From contig NZ_JALJWV010000001.1 of assembly GCF_024169655.1 (NCBI RefSeq), positions 4,508,001 through 4,572,000 of the forward strand: 64,000 bases of DNA. Reading direction: 5' to 3'. The notes beneath the pieces were generated by a model. The model did not search any database. It saw nothing but the letters and a program-made list of their open reading frames with translations, and was not told the origin of the DNA. Source of the stretch: Pseudomonas marginalis (GTDB lineage Bacteria; Pseudomonadota; Gammaproteobacteria; Pseudomonadales; Pseudomonadaceae). Both the position numbers and the translations under genes were made by a program. The stretch's first letter is position 1, and each line of letters opens with the position of its first letter. Positions 9,411-17,387 of the stretch are shown in pieces.

Positions 9411-10700
9411 ATGGATATCAAACAGCTCTGGCTCAACGTCAAAGACCTTTGGAGCGCCCTCGACGAACATCCCCTGCTGCATTCCAGCCTGGGCTTGCTG
9501 GTGCTGCTGGTGGTGGCCCTGTTGCTCGGACGGGCGGCGCGTTACCTCATCCTGCATGCGGTCAAATTGCTCGGGCGGCAACCGGCCCTGCACTGGCTCA
9601 ACGACCTGCGCCACAACAAAGTCTTCCACCGCCTGGCGCAGATGACCCCGTCGCTGGTGATCCAGTTCGGCCTGCACCTGGTGCCGGACCTGAGCAAGAC
9701 CGCAACGCTGTTCATCGGCAACGTGGCGTTGGCGTTCACCATCCTGTTCATGGTGCTGGCCATGAGCGCGCTGCTCAACGCCCTGCTCGACATCTATGCG
9801 CGCACCGAACACGCGCGTACCCGCTCGATCAAGGGTTATGTGCAGTTGGCGAAGATGGTGCTGTTCGTGTTTGGCGCGATCATCATCGTCGCCACCCTGA
9901 TCGACCGCTCGCCACTGTTGCTGCTGTCCGGCCTGGGTGCGATGTCGGCGGTGATCTTGTTGGTGTACAAGGACACCCTGCTGTCGTTCGTCGCCAGCGT
10001 GCAGTTGACCAGCAACGACATGCTGCGGGTGGGCGACTGGATCGAAATGCCCCAGGTCGGCGCCGACGGTGACGTGGTGGACATCACCCTGCATACGGTC
10101 AAGGTGCAGAACTTCGACAAGACCATCGTCTCGATTCCGACTTGGCGCCTGATGTCCGAGTCGTTCAAGAACTGGCGCGGCATGCAGGCGTCCGGCGGGC
10201 GTCGGATCAAGCGCAGCCTGTTCATCGACGCCAGCGCCGTGCGCTTTCTGCGCGACGATGAAGAAGTCCGCATGACCCAGGTCCACCTGCTCACCGACTA
10301 CATCAGCCGCAAGCAGGCCGAACTCAAGGCCTGGAACGAAGCCCAGGGCCAAAGCGCGCAGTTGTCGGCCAATCGCCGGCGCATGACCAACCTCGGCACC
10401 TTCCGCGCGTATGCCCTGGCTTACCTGAAAAGCCACCCGGACATCCAGCCGAACATGACCTGCATGGTGCGTCAGATGCAAACCACCGCCCAGGGCGTGC
10501 CGCTGGAAATCTACTGCTTCACCCGCACCACGGCGTGGTCGGATTACGAGCGGATTCAAGGGGATATCTTCGATTACCTGCTGGCGGTGCTGCCGGAATT
10601 CGGTTTGAGCCTGTACCAACAGCCAAGCGGCACTGACCTGCGCAGCGGGCTGTTTGCAATGACGCAGAACGCCACCGCCGCGCAAGCGCTGGAGAACTGA
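9411..10700 (+). CDS. MscS-family mechanosensitive channel (YbdG-like)
   Basis: Inner-membrane channel of 429 residues with about five hydrophobic segments in the first 190. The MscS core follows: the pore helix region (SPLLLLSGLGAMSAVILLVY), then DTLLSFVASVQLTSNDMLRV and GDWIEMPQVGADGDVVDITL, and a soluble C-terminal cage. The larger, more N-terminally extended layout fits E. coli YbdG (MscM) better than MscS. I used the ATG at 9411 (MDIKQLWLNV). The frame opens upstream at 9321, but those residues are not membrane-like. Confidence 0.9.
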   Translation: MDIKQLWLNVKDLWSALDEHPLLHSSLGLLVLLVVALLLGRAARYLILHAVKLLGRQPALHWLNDLRHNKVFHRLAQMTPSLVIQFGLHLVPDLSKTATLFIGNVALAFTILFMVLAMSALLNALLDIYARTEHARTRSIKGYVQLAKMVLFVFGAIIIVATLIDRSPLLLLSGLGAMSAVILLVYKDTLLSFVASVQLTSNDMLRVGDWIEMPQVGADGDVVDITLHTVKVQNFDKTIVSIPTWRLMSESFKNWRGMQASGGRRIKRSLFIDASAVRFLRDDEEVRMTQVHLLTDYISRKQAELKAWNEAQGQSAQLSANRRRMTNLGTFRAYALAYLKSHPDIQPNMTCMVRQMQTTAQGVPLEIYCFTRTTAWSDYERIQGDIFDYLLAVLPEFGLSLYQQPSGTDLRSGLFAMTQNATAAQALEN

Positions 10701-10863
10701 CACCGCGCACGGTGAGGGGCTCGCTTGCCCCTTGCCTGTTGGATCGCCCCCCAGCGCCAAATCAGGCCTTGCGCTACAGGCCAAGCCTGCCCGGCAAATA
10801 GCTGACGAACATGTTTAGTTGCCACCCTCCGCAAAATCAAACCCACGTAGCAACAAAGAAAAC

Positions 10864-10892
10864 TTCACCTATACATTTAGTGAATTTCACTA
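10864..10892. promoter_or_regulatory. Operator-like palindrome upstream of the diiron oxidase operon
   Basis: TAGTGAA (10878-10884), one base, then TTCACTA (10886-10892) make a perfect 7-base dyad. A third, inverted half-site TTCACCTA sits at 10864-10871. The block lies about 90 bases before the start codon in an AT-rich stretch of the 279-base gap; a TATAGC at about 10936 could be the -10 element. The pattern suggests a dimeric regulator. The Lrp/AsnC gene at 15825 is an obvious candidate, but that link is inference. Confidence 0.5.
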
Positions 10893-10979
10893 TCCAGGCG
10901 CCCGATTTTTAATCTGTTTTTAGAAAAACCAAAGCTATAGCATCTGGCCATCGAACAACTCTGTGAGAAGGCGTTACTT

Positions 10980-12359
10980 ATGTTATGGACAACTAAGCTT
11001 TCAGATGATGCGGCACACTTTGTATTAAGTTCGGATGCGGAAGCGCTGACTCACTACTGCAGTGCAACTGGCTTTTCTCAACCTCGCGACTTTTATACCG
11101 ACAGCCCTTACCAGCGACCTTCAAGGCCGCAGGACGTGACCGATGCAATTATCAGCACCCGCCTGACAAGCGACCAACTTTCACACAGCCAGCATCTTTT
11201 GGCGCAACGCTTGTTATTGAACATCTATGAACAAGACTTGGTCTTTTTACCCAAGCCGCCCATGGCACTGGATCTCAAGGCATTCAAGAATTTTTATGAT
11301 CCGCAGCATGCCGCGTCCGGTAAAAAGATTCGTCCGCTACTGGAGCAATACCTCTACAACTGGCTCAAGGAAGAGGTTCACATCAACGGTCCCTGGTGCC
11401 TGGACTCCTTCGTCGCCCACACCGACAAGGTATTGGACGATGTGGCCCGGTCCGACTCCAAGCTCCATGAAGTCCTGACCACCAGCCGCCATCCCGAACG
11501 TGCTGCGCGGTTTTTCATGACGCAATGCGCCGGCGACTTCCTCAGTGAAGCCTCGGCCATGGCGCGCAATGTGCTGGGTAACTGCGGCGTGTACACCAGT
11601 GAGCTGTTCAAGATCCTGATCGACGAATACGGCTACGGCATCGACAAGAAGAAGCACAGCACCATTTTTGAAGACATGCTCAAGGACATGAACATGTCCC
11701 ATCACGTGCATCACTACTGGCAGTTCTATACCCCCGCCTCGCTGTCGCTCACCAACTACTTCCATTACGTGTCGGCCAACCATGGCGAGCTGTTCCGCTA
11801 TATCGGCGCCATGTACTACACCGAAGCCACACTGGCCCTGACCACCCAGCATCAGTCACGCGCTATCAAGACGATCTTCAACGGCGCGGTCTCCACCGAA
11901 TACTTCGATGAGCACTCACACATCGATGTGCATCACGGAAGAATGGCCCTGCAACGCCTGATCCTGCCGATGATCAAACAATTCGGCAACGCGATCATCC
12001 CCGACCTTATCCGTGGGTTTGAGGAGTTCCGGTTACTGCAGGACATCGCCGACGATGAGCTTTATGCCCATATCAAGTGGCATGACGAGATGGATGAACA
12101 CCGCGCCCACGCCAGCGCCCTCCATGGCCGCAAGCCGGTGGACCTGACGATCACCGAGCCTGAACACGAGCTTTCGGTGCTGCACACCCACCCCAATGAC
12201 GAACTGTTCTGGGTCGAATCCGGCGAGCTGGATTTTGTCGCCAGCCCCGAACTGACCGTGCGGCTCAAAGCCGGGGAAGGCGTGGTGATTCCCAAGGGCA
12301 TGCTGCATGGCACCTGCATCGTCAGCCCCTCCTGCACCTACACCGTCACGGCCATTTGA
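10980..12359 (+). CDS. Haem-oxygenase-like diiron oxidase fused to a C-terminal cupin
   Basis: Soluble protein of 459 residues with two domains. Residues about 100-350 match the haem-oxygenase-like diiron oxidase fold (PF14518; UndA, SznF and BesC belong here). Likely metal ligands are Glu190 (FLSEASAMAR), His226 (KKHSTIF), Glu282 (YYTEATL) and the set His312, Asp316, His319 in an HxxxDxxH motif. Residues about 385-459 form a cupin with metal ligands His402, His404, Glu408 and His443 (HTHPNDE, PKGMLHG). Relatives cleave C-C bonds or oxidise amino or fatty acids with O2. It is the first gene of a five-gene operon with a Rieske protein, an exporter and an ATP-grasp ligase, so it probably performs the key oxidation on an amino-acid-like substrate. 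The substrate is unknown. Confidence 0.82.
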   Translation: MLWTTKLSDDAAHFVLSSDAEALTHYCSATGFSQPRDFYTDSPYQRPSRPQDVTDAIISTRLTSDQLSHSQHLLAQRLLLNIYEQDLVFLPKPPMALDLKAFKNFYDPQHAASGKKIRPLLEQYLYNWLKEEVHINGPWCLDSFVAHTDKVLDDVARSDSKLHEVLTTSRHPERAARFFMTQCAGDFLSEASAMARNVLGNCGVYTSELFKILIDEYGYGIDKKKHSTIFEDMLKDMNMSHHVHHYWQFYTPASLSLTNYFHYVSANHGELFRYIGAMYYTEATLALTTQHQSRAIKTIFNGAVSTEYFDEHSHIDVHHGRMALQRLILPMIKQFGNAIIPDLIRGFEEFRLLQDIADDELYAHIKWHDEMDEHRAHASALHGRKPVDLTITEPEHELSVLHTHPNDELFWVESGELDFVASPELTVRLKAGEGVVIPKGMLHGTCIVSPSCTYTVTAI

Positions 12360-12371
12360 GGACCCCGCCCC

Positions 12372-12686
12372 ATGAAAGCCATCAGCCTGAACCTCAGCCA
12401 TACCCACTATGTGGCGGTGGACGGGAAAACCTACTTTCTCAAGCGTCATGCGCATTCGACTCAACTGCTGCCGACAGCCTGCCCCCATCGCGGCGGCCCG
12501 CTGCACATGGGGGAAGTGACGGGTGACGGGCAAAGCGTGATCTGCCCCTGGCACGACAACGCCTACAAGGTCTGCAACCTGGAAAAGAAGTCGCTGCCCA
12601 CCGTTCGCGTCAGAAACCAGATCAGTACCGTCATCGGTGACACCGAGCGATGCGTACCTCTCCTTAAACTCTCTCGTTACGACTGA
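12372..12686 (+). CDS. Rieske [2Fe-2S] ferredoxin-like protein
   Basis: Protein of 104 residues, a single Rieske domain. The cluster ligands are in CPHRGG (Cys37, His39) and CPWHDN (Cys58, His61). It has no membrane anchor or catalytic domain, so it should act as an electron carrier. It begins 12 bases after the diiron oxidase gene and its stop overlaps the MFS start as TGATG, so the three are translationally coupled. Inference: it feeds electrons to the upstream diiron centre, which needs reduction between turnovers. I see no dedicated reductase in the operon, so a housekeeping one would have to serve. Confidence 0.88.
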   Translation: MKAISLNLSHTHYVAVDGKTYFLKRHAHSTQLLPTACPHRGGPLHMGEVTGDGQSVICPWHDNAYKVCNLEKKSLPTVRVRNQISTVIGDTERCVPLLKLSRYD

Positions 12687-13876
12687 TGGTGCCCATGAAT
12701 AATAAATCGACCCTTGCTGCGTTTTATTCGATCGTGACCCTCTTCACCGGCCTGGACATGGCGATTGTGATCGCTATGGTCTGGTTCGGGCTGGAGACCA
12801 CCGGCTCGACGTTCCTGGTGGGCGCCACCTTATGCGTAGCGACCGTAGTGCCGTATTTGTGCGAACAGTACATCGGCAAGTTCTTCACCATTGAACTGAG
12901 CATGAAACGACTGCTGTACATTCGCCTGACCGCGTTCGCCGCCGTGCTGGGGCTGTCGTTTACCGACGCGGCGCTGTTGCCGATCGGTTTCCTGGCGATT
13001 GCCTTCGTGGTGGGAGTCACCGACTACTTCACCATCAGTACCCTGGAATCGAAAAACACCAAGCTGGTGCTGGCCGGGCTGACCAACAGCGACACCTCGG
13101 CGCGCTTGATGCAAACCTCCATCCAGATCGGGGCCTTTGGCGGTGCGCTGCTGGGCGGCGTGATTGTGGATGTGTTCAGCGTCAACCAGACCCTGCAGAT
13201 CATCAGCCTGGGGGCGATCCTGTCATTGGCGGCGATTCTTTTTGTGGCGCCAACCCCCGTCGCCGATACCCCCGAGCAGGCCGCCGACGGCCACACGGCG
13301 CAGCCTCTGCACCTGCCGCGCAACCTGTACATCCTGATCATCGTGTTGAGCATGATCGGCTTCCATATCGGCGCCTTCAACAGCCTGGTGCCCATCGTGT
13401 TCCAGAAGCTCAACGAATGGAACGCCACCCTGTTTGGCGTCGCCAGCGGCCTGGCCGGCCTGGGTGCCTTCAGCGCCGCAGTGCTGCCACGGATCAAGCT
13501 CAACAGCTACAGCGCGATCCTGCTGGTGATACTGGCCGACGTAGCAATCGTCTATTTCCATAACCTCTACGTGATGATGGGCGCCGCCTTCCTGCTGGGT
13601 TTCTGCATCAACAGCCTGCGCATCCAATTGCGTAAAACCCTGATTGAGTCGGCGTCCAACGCACGGATCGCCGACGTGATCGCCGCCAAAAGCTCGCTCT
13701 ACTACCTGCTGGTCAGTGGCTCGGCGCCGATGATCCTGACGTTTTTCACCACCGCTGCCTTCCTCGGGCTCGAAGGTGCGCGCGTGCTGATGATCGTCTC
13801 CGCCGCGCTGTTGGCCGCTGCCGTACTGGCGTGGAACCTCACCCCTGCCGTCGCGGCCACCGCCACCACCGAATAG
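12686..13876 (+). CDS. MFS transporter of the diiron-oxidase operon
   Basis: Major facilitator of 396 residues with about eleven or twelve helices and a longer, Ala-rich central loop (TPVADTPEQAADGHTAQPLH, about residues 190-210). The ATG at 12686 overlaps the preceding stop codon; MNNKSTLAAF at 12695 is the alternative start. Its place between the oxidase/Rieske pair and the ligase suggests it exports the pathway product. That is inferred from context, since MFS sequences alone do not give substrate or direction. Confidence 0.85.
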   Translation: MVPMNNKSTLAAFYSIVTLFTGLDMAIVIAMVWFGLETTGSTFLVGATLCVATVVPYLCEQYIGKFFTIELSMKRLLYIRLTAFAAVLGLSFTDAALLPIGFLAIAFVVGVTDYFTISTLESKNTKLVLAGLTNSDTSARLMQTSIQIGAFGGALLGGVIVDVFSVNQTLQIISLGAILSLAAILFVAPTPVADTPEQAADGHTAQPLHLPRNLYILIIVLSMIGFHIGAFNSLVPIVFQKLNEWNATLFGVASGLAGLGAFSAAVLPRIKLNSYSAILLVILADVAIVYFHNLYVMMGAAFLLGFCINSLRIQLRKTLIESASNARIADVIAAKSSLYYLLVSGSAPMILTFFTTAAFLGLEGARVLMIVSAALLAAAVLAWNLTPAVAATATTE

Positions 13877-13887
13877 GAGTACCTGCT

Positions 13888-15105
13888 TTGGAAACCGTAC
13901 TGATCGTTGACCCGTTCTCCACAGGCAAACTCTACGCGCCCTTGCTCAAGGCTCAGGGCGTAAGGTGCATTGCCGTGATTTCCACCGACAGCTTGCCCAA
14001 GCATTTCACCGATGACCTGATCAGAGAAAACTTCGACGCGGTCTACCACTGGGAAGAGGGTTTGCTGGAGATCCTCGAACCGCTGTCGCTGAGCGCCGTG
14101 ATCGCGGGTTGCGAAACCGCGATCTACCTGACCGACTACCTCACCGAAGTCCTGCGTATTCCCGGCAATAGCCGCATCACCAGCGACCTGCGTCGCAACA
14201 AGTTCTCGATGCAGCATGCCCTGAAAAAACACGGGCTGGCGAACATTGAGTCGCAACTGCTGAGCTCGCCGACGCGCATCGCAGAGGTGGTTGCCACGCT
14301 GAAGGACACCGCCACCTATGTAGTCAAGCCGCTCAATTCCGCCGCCACCGAAGGCGTGGTGTTTGCCCAAGGCCGGGCGGGCGTCGAAAGTGCCTTGAAG
14401 AATGCGGCCTGGCAGCGCAAAAACGACCTGGGGGAAATCAACCTCGGCTTCATCGTGCAGCCGTTCGTCTCAGGCCCGGAATATGTGGTGGATATGGTCG
14501 CCTTTGACGGCGTGTACATCATTGCCTCGGTGTGCAGATACACCAAGGTCCAGAAAAACGGCAGCATGTTTGTCTACGAAAGCCTGGACACCCTCGATCC
14601 CCGCGCCGAGGAACTGCAGCCGCTGACCGACTACGCCCGCCAGGCCGCTGCGGCGCTGAGCATCGAGGTCGGCCCGATTCATATGGAAATCATCTGGTCT
14701 GCAGACGGCCCGGTGATGATTGAAGCCGGCGGCCGCTTGCATGGCGGCATCGCACCGCTGTTGTTTCAACAGGTGTACCACCCCGACTTGCTGTCGCTGG
14801 CCATCGACAGCTACCTCGGCCGCCCACGCCCCCGCACGGATGCGGTCAGCCAGATCAGCCACGGCCGGATCGGGTTCTTCTGCTCCGATGAACAACGCAC
14901 CTTCGCCACCCCCTCGTCGCAGGCCTTGCAGAGCGTGATGGAGGACGAGGCCTATTGCGGCCACCGCTACTTCATCGACGCCGGCGATACCACGCCGATC
15001 ACGATCGACTTCGCCACCTGTCCGGGGCTGTTCTGGCTGCAACACCTTTCGGCACCGCAACTGGACATCAGTACCGCCAATCTACGTAAAAAACTGTGGT
15101 GTTAA
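13888..15105 (+). CDS. ATP-grasp ligase (amino acid/peptide ligase type)
   Basis: Protein of 405 residues with an ATP-grasp fold. It shows the ATP-binding strand and loop (TYVVKPLNSAATEGVVFAQG), the second strand (YVVDMVAFDGVYIIA), and the Mg-binding segment MIEAGGRLHGGI, where Glu279 and Arg283 correspond to the usual metal and phosphate ligands. Such enzymes join a carboxylate, activated as acyl phosphate, to an amine; many natural-product members make dipeptides. The start is TTG at 13888 with AGGAG eight bases before it. It lies 11 bases after the exporter gene and 4 before the B3/B4 gene. Substrates cannot be read from the sequence. Confidence 0.85.
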   Translation: METVLIVDPFSTGKLYAPLLKAQGVRCIAVISTDSLPKHFTDDLIRENFDAVYHWEEGLLEILEPLSLSAVIAGCETAIYLTDYLTEVLRIPGNSRITSDLRRNKFSMQHALKKHGLANIESQLLSSPTRIAEVVATLKDTATYVVKPLNSAATEGVVFAQGRAGVESALKNAAWQRKNDLGEINLGFIVQPFVSGPEYVVDMVAFDGVYIIASVCRYTKVQKNGSMFVYESLDTLDPRAEELQPLTDYARQAAAALSIEVGPIHMEIIWSADGPVMIEAGGRLHGGIAPLLFQQVYHPDLLSLAIDSYLGRPRPRTDAVSQISHGRIGFFCSDEQRTFATPSSQALQSVMEDEAYCGHRYFIDAGDTTPITIDFATCPGLFWLQHLSAPQLDISTANLRKKLWC

Positions 15106-15109
15106 GGCA

Positions 15110-15787
15110 ATGAAAAGTCGTTTAATCATCCGAAAATCAGCCAGTGATCTGGGCATCAACAATGCGTGCGCGGCGGTTATCGAAGACATTACCGTGTCGG
15201 ACGACCAGAGCTTCGTCAGCGTCCTGCAAAGTAACCTCAATCACGTTGCGTCCCACCTCAACGAACTGGACTCCAACGTCATTTACGACGGCTTTGCCAA
15301 GCAACTCAAAAAGCTCGGCTACGAAAACACCGTCAGCGCCAACGAGAAACTGTTGCGGCGCTTCATCGCCAAAGGCGTCCACCCCATCAACAACATCGTC
15401 GATGCCTATAACGCCGTGGCGATCCGGCATGGGGTCAGCATCGGCGTACACACCTATCATCAGCGGGATGATATTTACGTCATGCGCTCGCAGGCCCCCA
15501 GGGCTTTCCGACCATTGTTCGCGAAGAAGGACATTACGATTCCGGCGGGCGACATCGTCTATACCTGCGGTGACGTGCCCCTGGCGAGCATCGGCAAGGT
15601 CGACGCCGACGCCCATGACTTCAGGCTGACGAAGGACTCGTCCAGCCTGCTGGTGGTGGTGCTGGGGCACGACGACACGACGTTTGCCTTCAACCAGGCC
15701 GTCATCGAAGAGTTCGTCGACACCCTGCGCCAGCGAATGCCGGCCTTGAGTCATCACTTTCTCGAGACCGTACACGATCACGCCTGA
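15110..15787 (+). CDS. B3/B4 (PheRS beta-like) tRNA-editing-domain protein
   Basis: Protein of 225 residues resembling free-standing B3/B4 proteins, named after the editing domain of phenylalanyl-tRNA synthetase beta. The landmarks are PINNIVDAYNAVAIRHGVSI (INN near residue 94), IPAGDIVYTCGDVPLAS, and the closing strand SSLLVVVLGHDD. In PheRS this domain hydrolyses mischarged Tyr-tRNA; free-standing members are poorly characterised. As the last gene of the operon, 4 bases after the ligase, it could clear tRNAs mischarged with the operon's product (self-protection) or use an aminoacyl-tRNA in synthesis. Both are inference. No catalytic residue can be assigned by eye. Confidence 0.75.
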   Translation: MKSRLIIRKSASDLGINNACAAVIEDITVSDDQSFVSVLQSNLNHVASHLNELDSNVIYDGFAKQLKKLGYENTVSANEKLLRRFIAKGVHPINNIVDAYNAVAIRHGVSIGVHTYHQRDDIYVMRSQAPRAFRPLFAKKDITIPAGDIVYTCGDVPLASIGKVDADAHDFRLTKDSSSLLVVVLGHDDTTFAFNQAVIEEFVDTLRQRMPALSHHFLETVHDHA

Positions 15788-15800
15788 GGCTGATGCCGCG

Positions 15801-15827
15801 TAGCCGTTGCCGAAACAGCAGCGGCTA
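15801..15827. terminator. Hairpin between the operon and the convergent Lrp gene
   Basis: TAGCCGTTGC (15801-15810) and GCAGCGGCTA (15818-15827) form a 10-base stem with one G-T pair and a 7-base loop. It sits between convergent genes and covers the Lrp stop codon. There is no T run, so it is a weak intrinsic terminator at best. Confidence 0.45.
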
Positions 15828-16241
15828 GCGCCAGGCCTTGAGCACCGGGTTGACCACCACCTCGCGCACATGCTCGATCTTCAGCAGGTTGTCCTTGAAC
15901 ACCATCAGCTCTTCGAAGTTGCGGTATTTGACCTCGAGCATCATGTCGACGTCGCCGAACAGCGAGTAAGCCTGAACCACTTCGCGAAACTGGTAGATCT
16001 TCGGAAACACCAGGTGACAGTTGCTGCCATTGAGCATGAGCATCAGAAACGCCGACTGCTGGGCTTCTTCATCTTCAGCGACGTTGATGGTGAAGCCGAG
16101 GATAATGCCCTTTTCGATCAGTTTTTGAACCCGCGATTCGACGGCGGTTCGAGACTTGTGAACTTGTCGCGCCAACTGCGCCAGGCTGACCCGGGCGTCG
16201 TCCTTCAAGGCCGCTATGATCTGTTCGTCAACCTTGTCCAC
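15825..16241 (-). CDS. Lrp/AsnC-family transcriptional regulator
   Basis: Regulator with an N-terminal helix-turn-helix (VDKVDEQIIAALKDDARVSL, then AQLARQVHKSRTAVESRVQK) and a C-terminal RAM/AsnC ligand domain (FGDVDMMLEVKYRNFEEL). With the GTG start at 16241 it has 138 residues. An ATG at 16283 in the same frame would add 14 Lys/Cys/Gly-rich residues that do not look like the family. Lrp/AsnC proteins sense amino acids and often control amino-acid export or metabolism. It lies 3' of an EamA exporter in the same direction and converges on the diiron-oxidase operon, so either or both may be its targets. Confidence 0.85.
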   Translation of the reverse strand: MDKVDEQIIAALKDDARVSLAQLARQVHKSRTAVESRVQKLIEKGIILGFTINVAEDEEAQQSAFLMLMLNGSNCHLVFPKIYQFREVVQAYSLFGDVDMMLEVKYRNFEELMVFKDNLLKIEHVREVVVNPVLKAWR

Positions 16242-16309
16242 TCTGCCGCCCCCACACTTTTCTTTTCGATAACAGACTTTCATTCCCGCTCACGCATGCC
16301 CAGGGCCTA

Positions 16310-17185
16310 TTACCCCGCAGACTGTACGCCTGCTTCGGGTTTTATGCCCAACCGACTGATCCACACCGCGCCCAGAATCACCAAGCCGCCCAGCGCCAGG
16401 CGGCCCAGCGGCTCGTGCTGGTTCCAGATCAACAGGTTCAATAGCAGCCCCACCGGCACATGCAGGTTGTTCATCACCGCCAGGGTGCCGCCGTTGACCA
16501 GGCACGCGCCCTTGTTCCACCAGTACATGCCCAGGGCCGTGCTGACCAGCCCGAGGAACACCAGCACGCCCCACTGCAGCGGCGCTTCGGGCAGGAAATC
16601 GGCCTTGCCGAACACCAGGAACGCCGGCAACACCACCAGCAACGCGCCGAGGTAGAAGTAGCCGAAGCGCCGGTAGTGCGGCAGATCACTGGGGTAGCGC
16701 GCCACCAGATGCTTGTACATCACTTGCCCGGCGGCGTAGGTGAAGTTGGCCAGTTGCAGCAGCAGGAAGCCCATGAGGAAGTGCGGGGTGATTTGATCGA
16801 AACGAATGAGCGCCGCGCCCGCCACCGCGACCAGGGCGGCGACCAGTGCCCAGGGGTTGAAGCGCCGGTTGAGGGCGTCTTCGATCAGGGTCACATGCAA
16901 CGGCGTAAGGATGGTGAACAGCAGCACCTCGGGCACCGTGAGCACGCGAAAGCTCAGGTACAGGCACACGTAGGTCACACCGAATTGCAGCGCACCAATG
17001 AACAGCATGCCGCGCATGAAGGTCGGCTCCACCGAGCGCCAGCGCGTCAGCGGAATGAACACCAGCCCGGCCAACAGCACGCGCACCAGCACCGCGAAGT
17101 AGCTGTCGACGTGACCGGCAAGGTATTCGCCGATCAAGCTGAAGGAAAATGCCTGTATCAGGGTGACAACCAGTAAGTAGCCCAT
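16310..17185 (-). CDS. EamA/DMT-family transporter (amino acid or amine exporter type)
   Basis: Inner-membrane protein of 291 residues with ten hydrophobic helices in two EamA repeats. It begins MGYLLVVTLIQAFSFSLIGE, the second repeat starts near LMGFLLLQLANFTYAAGQVM, and a typical EamA segment is VSTALGMYWWNKGACLVNGG. It resembles the carboxylate/amino acid/amine transporter group. The Lrp-type gene follows within about 70 bases on the same strand, so the two are likely co-transcribed, a common amino-acid-export pairing. Substrate not determined. Confidence 0.85.
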   Translation of the reverse strand: MGYLLVVTLIQAFSFSLIGEYLAGHVDSYFAVLVRVLLAGLVFIPLTRWRSVEPTFMRGMLFIGALQFGVTYVCLYLSFRVLTVPEVLLFTILTPLHVTLIEDALNRRFNPWALVAALVAVAGAALIRFDQITPHFLMGFLLLQLANFTYAAGQVMYKHLVARYPSDLPHYRRFGYFYLGALLVVLPAFLVFGKADFLPEAPLQWGVLVFLGLVSTALGMYWWNKGACLVNGGTLAVMNNLHVPVGLLLNLLIWNQHEPLGRLALGGLVILGAVWISRLGIKPEAGVQSAG

Positions 17186-17245
17186 GCGCGCCTCGTATCG
17201 AATGGGCGGGACATTAAAGGTTTTCGGCGGTTCACGAAACTCGGG

Positions 17246-17282
17246 GCAAAAAAAACCCGACCTCGCTAGAGCGGCAGTCGGG
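17246..17282 (-). terminator. Strong intrinsic terminator between azoR and the EamA gene
   Basis: On the minus strand CCCGAC (77-82 of the 17200s) pairs with GTCGGG and is followed by eight T. An inner CGCT/AGCG pairing extends the stem. It lies about 105 bases past the azoR stop and 60 before the EamA start. It probably ends azoR transcription, but its distance leaves room for a leader attenuator or a small RNA ending here. Confidence 0.8.
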
Positions 17283-17387
17283 CAGGAGCACTCAGGAGCA
17301 ACAAGTGCAAAGGGAGGTTTTTACGCGGACTTGAAGGGTTTGCGTGGGGAGATATAAACACCCCGCGATTATCTGACGATTAAAGGA

